From Candidatus Uhrbacteria bacterium (GTDB taxonomy: Bacteria; Patescibacteriota; Patescibacteriia; JACQRZ01): a stretch of 34,172 nucleotides of DNA. Each line of letters opens with the position of its first letter. Position 1 is the stretch's first letter. A program made the position numbers and the translations under genes. This document shows positions 10,010 through 17,924 of this stretch, one piece after another. Location: the NCBI GenBank assembly GCA_016186045.1, contig JACPMJ010000030.1, positions 1-34,172 on the forward strand, written 5' to 3'. The notes beneath the pieces were generated by a model. The model saw only the letters and a list, made by a program, of their open reading frames with translations, was not told the DNA's origin and made no database searches.

Positions 10010-10315
10010 ATGAAGGAATATATGGATGATTTTTTTCAGGTTCCTGAATTGGCAGATTGCACAGATGAACAGCGAGAGCGGATCATCGCGCTCTTTCTTC
10101 GTATGGTCCAAAACCGCGTGATTGTACGAATTTTGGATGCAAGCAATAAACAAGAACAGCAGGCTCTTGACAATCTTTTACAAATACAGGATACTGGAGC
10201 CATCAATGCGTTTCTTACAGAAAAAGGGCTTCCGAACATGGAGGATATGATCGTAGAAGAGGCTGTCGCATCAAAGTCAGAACTGACGCATCTTCTTACT
10301 GCAGTTCACATATAA
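10010..10315 (+). CDS. Small uncharacterised acidic/helical protein (101 aa)
   Basis: MKEYMDDFFQVPELADCTDEQRERIIALFLRMVQNRV...; tight operon-like spacing. Confidence 0.75.
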   Translation: MKEYMDDFFQVPELADCTDEQRERIIALFLRMVQNRVIVRILDASNKQEQQALDNLLQIQDTGAINAFLTEKGLPNMEDMIVEEAVASKSELTHLLTAVHI

Positions 10316-10321
10316 ACACAT

Positions 10322-10528
10322 ATGGAAACATGGCCATCAAAACAACCGGAAAAAATGCCGCATACTGATGCGGTTCTGCAGGCAATGGAAAAAAAGTGCG
10401 CGCAAGATGAAGCGCGTCTCTCTGAAAAGTTTGTGGGATGGGACATGACGCATACTCGCGGACTTCTTGCGCAAACATATTCGGAGGTATTTACGCATGC
10501 AAAAGACATTCTTGAGGGAAAAACGTAA
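10322..10528 (+). CDS. Small uncharacterised protein (68 aa)
   Basis: ORF 6 nt downstream of the previous one, terminator follows. Confidence 0.6.
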   Translation: METWPSKQPEKMPHTDAVLQAMEKKCAQDEARLSEKFVGWDMTHTRGLLAQTYSEVFTHAKDILEGKT

Positions 10529-10556
10529 AGCGATGTTCGCATGTTGAAATTTTTAG

Positions 10557-10585
10557 AAAAATCGCCCCGAAAAGGCGATTTTTTT
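10557..10585 (+). terminator. Rho-independent terminator
   Basis: AAATCGCC-ccgaaaa-GGCGATTTTTTTATT. Confidence 0.85.
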
Positions 10586-10660
10586 ATTCCATTCATCGTC
10601 CATAAAAAATGTGCTATACTATATACAATGGTAGGATACATTTTTTAACACGCATTTTTT

Positions 10661-12013
10661 ATGGCACGTTCATTAAAGAAGGCCTGGGTCATTGCCGTTG
10701 ATATGGGATATGGTCACCAGCGAGCCGCATATCCGCTGAAAGATATTGCGTATAAGGGCATCATTACCATGAATACCTATGAGGGAGTTCCCGCGGAGGA
10801 AAAGAAGGTATGGAAGCAGAGCCGCGAAGGGTATGAGCTCATTTCTCGTATTCAGGCAAAGTCATCAATAGGTCGCATACTATTTGATCTTTTTGACAAA
10901 ATTCAAGAAATTCCATCTTTTTATCCTCGCAGGGATATGTCACGAGCAAATCTTCAGCTCATGCATACGTATCATATGATAGAAAAAGGCGGAGTAGGGA
11001 AACATCTGTTTACAAAAGTATTGACACAAAATCCCAAGATTCCCTTGCTTGCTACATTTTTTCTTGCGGCATTCGCGGCGGAATTTTATGGATATGAGGG
11101 AGAGATTTATTGCCAGGTGTGCGATACGGATTTGAGTCGCACCTGGGTGCCCCGCGATCCCAAGCGCAGTAGGATCAAGTATCTCGCGCCAAATCCACGG
11201 GTCGTTGAGCGGCTCAAGCTCTATGGCGTAAAACCGGAAAATATTTTTCTCGTGGGTTTTCCTTTGCCAAAGGAAAATATCGGCGGACCGGGCATGTGTA
11301 TTTTGCGTAAGGACATAGGCGCGCGGCTGGTCAATCTGGATCCTCAAAACCACATGTTGCATAAATTTGGACATATTATCCAGTATCATCTTGGCAAAAA
11401 ATATGTTCCAAAACGTTCCACACATCCGCTCACCATTACATTCGCGGTAGGTGGAGCGGGGGCGCAATCGGATTTGGGCGTGAATATTATGAAAAGTTTG
11501 CGGCAGAGAATTTTAGATCATGGTATCAGACTCAATGTGGTCGCGGGCGTGCGAGAGGAGGTATACAAACAATACAAAAACGTGATCAAAGAACTTCGGC
11601 TTGAACGGGAGTATGGGAAACATGTATGTATTTTGTATGAAAAAACAAAGACAGAATATTTTGTAACATTTAATGAGATGCTTCGGACTACGGATATCCT
11701 TTGGACAAAGCCGTCGGAGCTCTCATTTTATACGGCGCTTGGACTTCCTATTATCATGGCGCCGTCGGTAGGGTCGCAGGAGGATTTCAATCGTATTTGG
11801 CTGAAGACAATTGGCGGTGGCATTAGTCAGGATGATCCGCGGTATACGGATGAGTGGCTTTTTGACTGGATAAAAAACGGTTGGCTCGCCCGTGCCGCAC
11901 TCAATGGATTTTCAAACGCGGAGATTATGGGAACGTATGAAATCGAGAATTTACTTTTTCATAAAGGATATGAGCTCAAGGATTTTGAAGGTAAGCCCGT
12001 AGTGACGATCTAA
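10661..12013 (+). CDS. Glycosyltransferase-like (GT-B type) uncharacterised protein, 450 aa
   Basis: WVIAVDMGYGHQRAAYPLKD start; ILWTKPSELSFYTALGLPIIMAPSVGSQEDFN resembles a GT-B C-terminal sugar-nucleotide site; TATACT -10 upstream. Confidence 0.6.
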   Translation: MARSLKKAWVIAVDMGYGHQRAAYPLKDIAYKGIITMNTYEGVPAEEKKVWKQSREGYELISRIQAKSSIGRILFDLFDKIQEIPSFYPRRDMSRANLQLMHTYHMIEKGGVGKHLFTKVLTQNPKIPLLATFFLAAFAAEFYGYEGEIYCQVCDTDLSRTWVPRDPKRSRIKYLAPNPRVVERLKLYGVKPENIFLVGFPLPKENIGGPGMCILRKDIGARLVNLDPQNHMLHKFGHIIQYHLGKKYVPKRSTHPLTITFAVGGAGAQSDLGVNIMKSLRQRILDHGIRLNVVAGVREEVYKQYKNVIKELRLEREYGKHVCILYEKTKTEYFVTFNEMLRTTDILWTKPSELSFYTALGLPIIMAPSVGSQEDFNRIWLKTIGGGISQDDPRYTDEWLFDWIKNGWLARAALNGFSNAEIMGTYEIENLLFHKGYELKDFEGKPVVTI

Positions 12014-12031
12014 CTATTTTTCATTATCCGT

Positions 12032-12298
12032 ATGTTTAGAGCCATTGAAAAGAAAATGAACGGCATCATTAATCATTTATTTTTATTTGGCCTCCTCTCT
12101 GTGCTTGTTGGCATGCTTGTCATGCTTAATGAACTCATGTTACGGATATTCATTGGATTTATATTTTTCTTTATCGCGTACATCGCGCTTCTCATCGCAT
12201 ATAAATTGCAGGGAATACGCGATATTTTTGAACGATTTGGCGGCGTTGCCCATGCTTCTCATGAATGTAAAACATGCGTTCCAAAAAAGAAAAAATAA
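12032..12298 (+). CDS. Small two-TM membrane protein (88 aa)
   Basis: Hydrophobic LFLFGLLSVLVGMLVMLNELMLRIFIGFIFFFIAYIALLIAY. Confidence 0.65.
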   Translation: MFRAIEKKMNGIINHLFLFGLLSVLVGMLVMLNELMLRIFIGFIFFFIAYIALLIAYKLQGIRDIFERFGGVAHASHECKTCVPKKKK

Positions 12299-13302
12299 CA
12301 TGCGTCCGGCCGCGGCGAATGTGGTGGAAAAAATTTCTCAAGGGGAGTATCTGGTTGTGTGCCCTTGTTTTTATTGTATTGAATTTTCCGGCACAAAAAG
12401 TTTCTGTGCCAACGAACTTTGGCGTAACATTCAGTCCATGGCAGGCCACCAGTTTTGGTCTTGACTGGAAGGAAACATACATCGCACTCCTTGATGATCT
12501 TGGTGTGCGTCTTTTTCGTCTGTCCGCTTATTGGGATATGATCGAGATAGAGGATAATACATATACTTTCGAAGAGATGGATTTTCAGCTTGATGAGGCG
12601 GAAAAACGCGGCGCAAAAGTCATTTTAGCGGTAGGAAGAAAACTTCCGCGCTGGCCTGAGTGCCATGATCCAAAATGGATACAGGGACTGTCGCGTGCCG
12701 GTATTGAGCGTGAGGCGTTAGAGCAAGTTCGGCAAGTAGTCCTACGTTATCGGAATCATCCGGCGGTGGCGCGCTGGCAGGTGGAAAATGAATTATTTTT
12801 CCCTTTTGGCATCTGTCCGAACTTTTTAGGAATAGATTCGCTGAAACGCGAGGTGGCGCTGGTACGATCGCTCGATTCGCGGCCTATCGTGGTAACCGAT
12901 GCCGGCGAGTGGACGGCGTGGTTTCCCGCGGCGCTCTATGGAGATATTTTAGGATCAAGTCTCTACCGCGAGGCGTGGAATACGTACTTAGGAAATATTC
13001 CATTCCCTGTTACGCCCGGGTATTATCAACTAAAAAACAATCTTATCCTCAAGCCGCTTGGCAAACAGGTGATCTTTACGGAACTTCAGGCGGAGCCGTG
13101 GGGGCCGAAGGGCGTTCAAGAAATGACAAATGCCGAAATGCTCCAGTATATGCCGATACAAAAAATACAAAATAACATCCGATTTGCTCGCGCGGTCGGA
13201 TTTAATGAGGTCTATCTATGGGGAGGTGAGTGGTGGTACGCACTCAAAAAACACGGTGAGTCGTCGGTCTGGGATGCGATGAGGGAGGTGTATCAGAATT
13301 AG
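12274..13302 (+). CDS. Membrane-anchored glycoside hydrolase-like TIM-barrel protein
   Basis: N-terminal TM; FGVTFSPWQATSFGLDWKETYIALLDDLGVRLFRLSAYWDMIE, RWQVENELFFPFG (acid/base-like NE), FTELQAEPWG; overlaps previous ORF by 25 nt. Confidence 0.7.
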   Translation: MRSKKEKITCVRPRRMWWKKFLKGSIWLCALVFIVLNFPAQKVSVPTNFGVTFSPWQATSFGLDWKETYIALLDDLGVRLFRLSAYWDMIEIEDNTYTFEEMDFQLDEAEKRGAKVILAVGRKLPRWPECHDPKWIQGLSRAGIEREALEQVRQVVLRYRNHPAVARWQVENELFFPFGICPNFLGIDSLKREVALVRSLDSRPIVVTDAGEWTAWFPAALYGDILGSSLYREAWNTYLGNIPFPVTPGYYQLKNNLILKPLGKQVIFTELQAEPWGPKGVQEMTNAEMLQYMPIQKIQNNIRFARAVGFNEVYLWGGEWWYALKKHGESSVWDAMREVYQN

Positions 13303-13476
13303 ATTCGGAGGGTTTTAAAATTTTACAGAGCTCCGATTCAAAGAAATACTGCGTGTCTCATAACGTAAAAATCAAAACTCCTCGCTTTGCTCCTCAAACA
13401 GTTGATTTTTACTACTCATCACGCGTATTTCTTATTGAATCTCCGCTAGTGTAAAATTTTAAAACCCTCAGAATCT
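13301..13476. repeat. Long imperfect hairpin element between convergent genes
   Basis: AGATTCGGAGGGTTTTAAAATTTTACA...GAAATACTGCGTG versus inverted CACGCGTATTTC...TGTAAAATTTTAAAACCCTCAGAATCT, inner GTAAAAATC/GATTTTTAC. Confidence 0.85.
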
Positions 13477-13487
13477 CTGTAGTTATT

Positions 13488-14651
13488 CTATGCAACCCAG
13501 TAAAACTGAATAAACATAAGACTGAAAAGTGAGAGAAAGAGTGTAGATAAAAAAAGAGTGACAAAAAGCGTTTGCGGACGCTGAAATGTTTTTCCAGCGG
13601 CGATAAAAAGTGGAAATGCGACAAACATATATCGCGCCATACTCAAAAGGCTTCCGCTGAGAAGCGGAATGGCGAGAAGTCCCGCGCTAAAAAGCGCGAG
13701 AGGTTTTGATGTTTTGAACCATGTAAAGATAATCCCCGCAATAAATAAAATAAAAAATGTTACGTCGATCCAGCGCGTGGCAAGCGGCATGGGATTGTTT
13801 GGATCCGCGACAAGAGAAAATTCTTGAATATACTCCTGAAATTTTGAAGCAATAGAGGCGGGAAAAAAGCTTGCATTTCTTTGCCATGCTCCTTGGCCAT
13901 TCAAAAAAAGAAGCGGATCGCCGAATATCATCCATTGATATCCGAGAAAAAGAAAAAATCCAAGCGGCATGAGGAGAAAAAGAAGTGTTTTTTTACTGAA
14001 CAGTGCGCGTAAAGAATATCCATGCTGTGTGGCGTATTCCAGTGCGAGCGCGGGTATGATAGCGAGTCCGGTAACGCGTGTCGCGGTGAGAAGCGCTACG
14101 CAAAGCGTCGCGAGAAGCCAGCGGCGTGATCGTGCGCAGTGAAACGCGGCGAGTGAGAGGAAGATAAAAAGAGACTCCGTGTATATCGAAATAAGAAAAA
14201 ATGAGACAGGGAATGCGAGGAAGAAAAAAATACTTCGCCATGCAGTTTGTTCACCATATTCTTTTTTTGCAAAAAGAAATAATAACCAGCACGAGAAAAG
14301 AGCGAATATCGTCGATACACAGATGCCGGCTATTGCTCCGTTTCCTCCGGTAAAAAAACTTGCGAATTTCACAATCAGCGGATACAGTGGAAAGAAGACG
14401 ATATTTGATCGCTTACCCTCTTGAAAAAAATAGCCCTTTTCTACCACGGTAAGATACCAGTTTGCGTCAAAACGTTGCCAGTAATTTTGCGGGAATTGTC
14501 CATGTGCCAAAAAATCATATTTTTGTTCCAACCCCTCATAGGACTTATCCGGAGATAAGATGACACGTTTTGTGTTAATATATGCAAAGACCTGCATAGT
14601 GAGAAACCATGCACAAAAGAGGAGTGTGAGAGTGGTAAGTTGTTTTTTCAT
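13488..14651 (-). CDS. PIG-V/GT-C-family mannosyltransferase-like membrane protein
   Basis: Multi-TM; QRFDANWYLTVVEKGYFFQEGKRSNIVFFPLYPLIVKF. Confidence 0.8.
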   Translation of the reverse strand: MKKQLTTLTLLFCAWFLTMQVFAYINTKRVILSPDKSYEGLEQKYDFLAHGQFPQNYWQRFDANWYLTVVEKGYFFQEGKRSNIVFFPLYPLIVKFASFFTGGNGAIAGICVSTIFALFSCWLLFLFAKKEYGEQTAWRSIFFFLAFPVSFFLISIYTESLFIFLSLAAFHCARSRRWLLATLCVALLTATRVTGLAIIPALALEYATQHGYSLRALFSKKTLLFLLMPLGFFLFLGYQWMIFGDPLLFLNGQGAWQRNASFFPASIASKFQEYIQEFSLVADPNNPMPLATRWIDVTFFILFIAGIIFTWFKTSKPLALFSAGLLAIPLLSGSLLSMARYMFVAFPLFIAAGKTFQRPQTLFVTLFLSTLFLSLFSLMFIQFYWVA

Positions 14652-14667
14652 GTTTTTAGTATAACAT

Positions 14668-15930
14668 ATGGAAGGATTACTTCAGCCTATATTTAGCGTT
14701 TCAGAATTTATTGAGTATGTCAATATCGCCCTTGGCGGCCGTCAGGTGACGGTAGAGGGTGAGATTGCGTCTTTTCGCATAAGCCAAGGAAAGTGGGTCT
14801 TTTTTGATCTCAAAGATGATCAGAGTATTGTCAATTGCTTTTCCATAGCATACCGCCTTTTATGCGCGCTTGAGGATGGGATGCAGGTGCGAGTTACTGG
14901 CACTCCGCGTGTGCATCCAAAAAGTGGAAAGTTTAGTATTACCGCGGATCGTATTGAGCTTGCGGGTATTGGTTCACTCAAACGGGCGTTTGAACTGACA
15001 AAAGCGAAACTTGAAAAAGAAGGGATATTTGCGCCGGAACGTAAACGCGCATTGCCGCGTTTTCCTTCTCGTATCGGCTTGATCGCATCGCGTGAGTCAG
15101 CGGCATATACGGATTTTATGCGGATTATGGCGGAGCGATGGGGCGGATGCGAGATTTTACTTATGCATGTGCATGTGCAGGGTGAGCAGGCGGTACAGGA
15201 TATCGTTTCCGCAATACAATATTTTAATGAAAATGATACCGGTATTGAGACGCTCGCGCTTATTCGCGGCGGAGGGAGCATGGAAGACTTGCAGGCGTTT
15301 AATACGGAGGGCGTGGCGCGCGCGATATTTGGTTCGCGTATTCCGCTTGTATCTGGTATCGGACACGAACGTGATGAGACGCTTTCTGATTACGCGGCGG
15401 ATGTACGTGCGGCGACACCCACGCACGCGGCCGCGCTTATCGTGCCGGACAGGCAAGAAATCTTAAGGATCATAGATGCCAATAGTATATATATGGAGGA
15501 GTCGATGAAAAATGAAATAAACAGACAAAAACAGCGGATAGAATTTGGCATACAAGTTATTCAGCGGGTTTTTTCTGCTCACATCCATGCATTCCACGCC
15601 TTGGTCGAGCATTTGTATGCAGATATGCGCGCATACGAAATACGTTTAAAGCATATGGGCGCATCGCTATATGATCAGCAAAATCTCTTTATCATGCGCA
15701 TGGAACAGAAAATAAAGGATGCAAAAAACAATCTCCTTTCCTTTGAAAGAAATATGGGGAATATGAATCCGCTTATGGTATTAAAACGTGGGTATGGCAT
15801 TATCAGAAAAAAAGGAAGAGCTATCTCTCATATACAAGACGTGTCAGTTGGCGACCGTATAGATATTCAGCTTTCCGATGGGACGTTACCCGCGACTGTT
15901 TCTTCGCCGCAAGGGACATTGTCATTGTAG
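14668..15930 (+). CDS. xseA: Exodeoxyribonuclease VII large subunit
   Basis: FSVSEFIEYVN, OB-fold VTVEGEIASFRIS, GLIASRESAAYTDF, LIRGGGSMEDLQAFN, SGIGHERDETLSDYAADVRAATPTHAAAL. Confidence 0.96.
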   Translation: MEGLLQPIFSVSEFIEYVNIALGGRQVTVEGEIASFRISQGKWVFFDLKDDQSIVNCFSIAYRLLCALEDGMQVRVTGTPRVHPKSGKFSITADRIELAGIGSLKRAFELTKAKLEKEGIFAPERKRALPRFPSRIGLIASRESAAYTDFMRIMAERWGGCEILLMHVHVQGEQAVQDIVSAIQYFNENDTGIETLALIRGGGSMEDLQAFNTEGVARAIFGSRIPLVSGIGHERDETLSDYAADVRAATPTHAAALIVPDRQEILRIIDANSIYMEESMKNEINRQKQRIEFGIQVIQRVFSAHIHAFHALVEHLYADMRAYEIRLKHMGASLYDQQNLFIMRMEQKIKDAKNNLLSFERNMGNMNPLMVLKRGYGIIRKKGRAISHIQDVSVGDRIDIQLSDGTLPATVSSPQGTLSL

Positions 15931-16112
15931 GTATGGGGTGTTGCAAAGCTCCCACCTTGTCATTCCGACCCATCCGCCAGCTGGCGGAGTCGGTCGGGAT
16001 GACACGTACCTCCACGGAGTTTATCCTGAGTACTCCAGACTGTTCAAAAATTGTCATCCTCATACTTGCTTTTTCATAAAAAAAGGGTACAATAGAGATA
16101 CATATAAAACGT

Positions 16113-16358
16113 ATGGCGCAAAAAAAAGACAACCAATCATTTCAGCAGGCATTTACGGAATTTGAGGCACTCGTGAAAGAATTTGAAAAAGGAGATATGG
16201 ATCTGGATGAGAGTCTAAAAAAATTCGAGCAAGGACTCACGCTCGCGTCTTTTTGCAAAGAAAAAATACAGGATATGGAGCAGAAGGTCACGGAAATAAA
16301 AAAGAAATTTCAACTAAATCATTCATCTGCGCAAACGGAGATGGATGAAGATATTTAA
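16113..16358 (+). CDS. xseB: Exodeoxyribonuclease VII small subunit
   Basis: FEALVKEFEKGDMDLDESLKKFEQGLTLASFCKEKIQ. Confidence 0.93.
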   Translation: MAQKKDNQSFQQAFTEFEALVKEFEKGDMDLDESLKKFEQGLTLASFCKEKIQDMEQKVTEIKKKFQLNHSSAQTEMDEDI

Positions 16359-16378
16359 TTTATAGAAAGTGCACGCAT

Positions 16379-16954
16379 ATGACAAAAGGATCGAAGATGT
16401 TTCTTATTCTTGGAGCGGTTGTAGTGATTGTAGGCATTGCCGCATTCGGGTCGTATAACAGTCTTGTCGGCAGTCAGGAGGGAGTAAAAAACAAATGGGC
16501 GGATGTGCAGACGCAATATCAGCGTCGTATTGATCTCATTCCGAATCTTATGGAGACGGTAAAGGGATCCGCTGAATTTGAACAGTCAACGTTACAGGCG
16601 GTGGTGGAGGCGCGAAGCGCGTGGGCAAAAGCCGCTTCCGGGACCATCAATGAGCAGGTACAGGCGGCGGGAGGATTTGACTCCGCGCTCTCACGGCTCT
16701 TAGTAACGGTAGAGGCATATCCACAATTAAAAAGTACGGAGGCATACCGTGATTTTATGACTCAGCAAGAGGGGACGGAAAATCGTGTTGCGGTTTCACG
16801 AAGAGATTTTAATGACGCGGTACGGGGATATAATACGCTTGTTCGCCGCTTTCCCTCAAATATCATAGCTGGCATTTTTGGATTTCAAAAAATGGATTCA
16901 TTCAAAGCGGATGAGGGCGCACAAAAAGCTCCTAAGGTGGATTTCACGAAGTAA
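16379..16954 (+). CDS. lemA: LemA family protein
   Basis: NSLVGSQEGVKNKWADVQTQYQRRIDLIPNLMETVKG; RDFNDAVRGYNTLVRRFPSNIIAGIFGF. Confidence 0.95.
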   Translation: MTKGSKMFLILGAVVVIVGIAAFGSYNSLVGSQEGVKNKWADVQTQYQRRIDLIPNLMETVKGSAEFEQSTLQAVVEARSAWAKAASGTINEQVQAAGGFDSALSRLLVTVEAYPQLKSTEAYRDFMTQQEGTENRVAVSRRDFNDAVRGYNTLVRRFPSNIIAGIFGFQKMDSFKADEGAQKAPKVDFTK

Positions 16955-16969
16955 ATTTAAAATAAAAAA

Positions 16970-17869
16970 ATGCGCAGTGTGAAAAAAATAGTGCTTCTTT
17001 TCGCATTTTTTTCTATCATGGCGTTTCCCATGACGACATTTTCGTATACATCACCGGGCAAGCCATCCGGTTTTGTGAATGACTTTGCTCGCATACTTTC
17101 AGTGCCAGCAGAAAATTCTCTTGAACAAAATCTACAAAAATTTTCTCAAGAGACCGGACATGAGATTTCAGTGATAACTATTCAGACATTGAACGGAGAC
17201 GTGATAGAAGATTACGCAAATACATTATTTCGCGAATGGGGGATTGGAAAAAAGAACGCGGATAACGGCGTTCTTTTTCTCATCGCAAAAGAAGATAGAA
17301 AGATGCGCATTGAGGTAGGGTATGGTCTTGAAGGTGCGTTGACAGATATTGAGTCAAAACACATTCAAGAGGATACGGTAAAACCGTTTTTTAAGGACGG
17401 GAAATTTGAGGAGGGGATTATCGCCGGAGTGAAAGGTATTGAGGACGCGATTCAGAGTGAGGTTATTCCTCAAGCGCAAAAACGCTCGGCGAGTCCAAAA
17501 AATTCACGCGCAATGTCTGAACTTCTCTTTTATGGTGCGTTTATTTTTTTCTCCGTGGTCCTTCCATGGCTTGCGAGTATGCTCGGTAGGACAAAGTCAT
17601 GGTGGCTCGGTGGCATTGCGGGCGCCGTTATTGGTGGCATTGCGTGGTTTTTTACCGGTTGGTTACTATGGGTATTTTTGTCAGCGGTTATCGGATTTGT
17701 ATTTGATTATTTTGTATCAAAAAACTATAAGGAACATTCAGATCATCCCTCATGGTGGGCGGGTGGTCCGTGGATTGGTGGCGGGATGGGCGGCGGCGGA
17801 TTTGGAGGAGGTTTCGGTGGTTTTGGCGGCGGGAGTTCCGGCGGCGGCGGATCTAGCAGTAATTGGTAA
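16970..17869 (+). CDS. TPM-domain (YgcG-like) membrane protein with Gly-rich tail
   Basis: VNDFARILSVPAENSLEQNLQKFSQETGHEISVITIQTLNG...; GGGMGGGGFGGGFGGFGGGSSGGGGSSSNW. Confidence 0.93.
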   Translation: MRSVKKIVLLFAFFSIMAFPMTTFSYTSPGKPSGFVNDFARILSVPAENSLEQNLQKFSQETGHEISVITIQTLNGDVIEDYANTLFREWGIGKKNADNGVLFLIAKEDRKMRIEVGYGLEGALTDIESKHIQEDTVKPFFKDGKFEEGIIAGVKGIEDAIQSEVIPQAQKRSASPKNSRAMSELLFYGAFIFFSVVLPWLASMLGRTKSWWLGGIAGAVIGGIAWFFTGWLLWVFLSAVIGFVFDYFVSKNYKEHSDHPSWWAGGPWIGGGMGGGGFGGGFGGFGGGSSGGGGSSSNW

Positions 17870-17924
17870 TTTTTGATAGGCGTCAGTGTAAAATATTTTT
17901 TAATATTACATATCATACGTCCAT

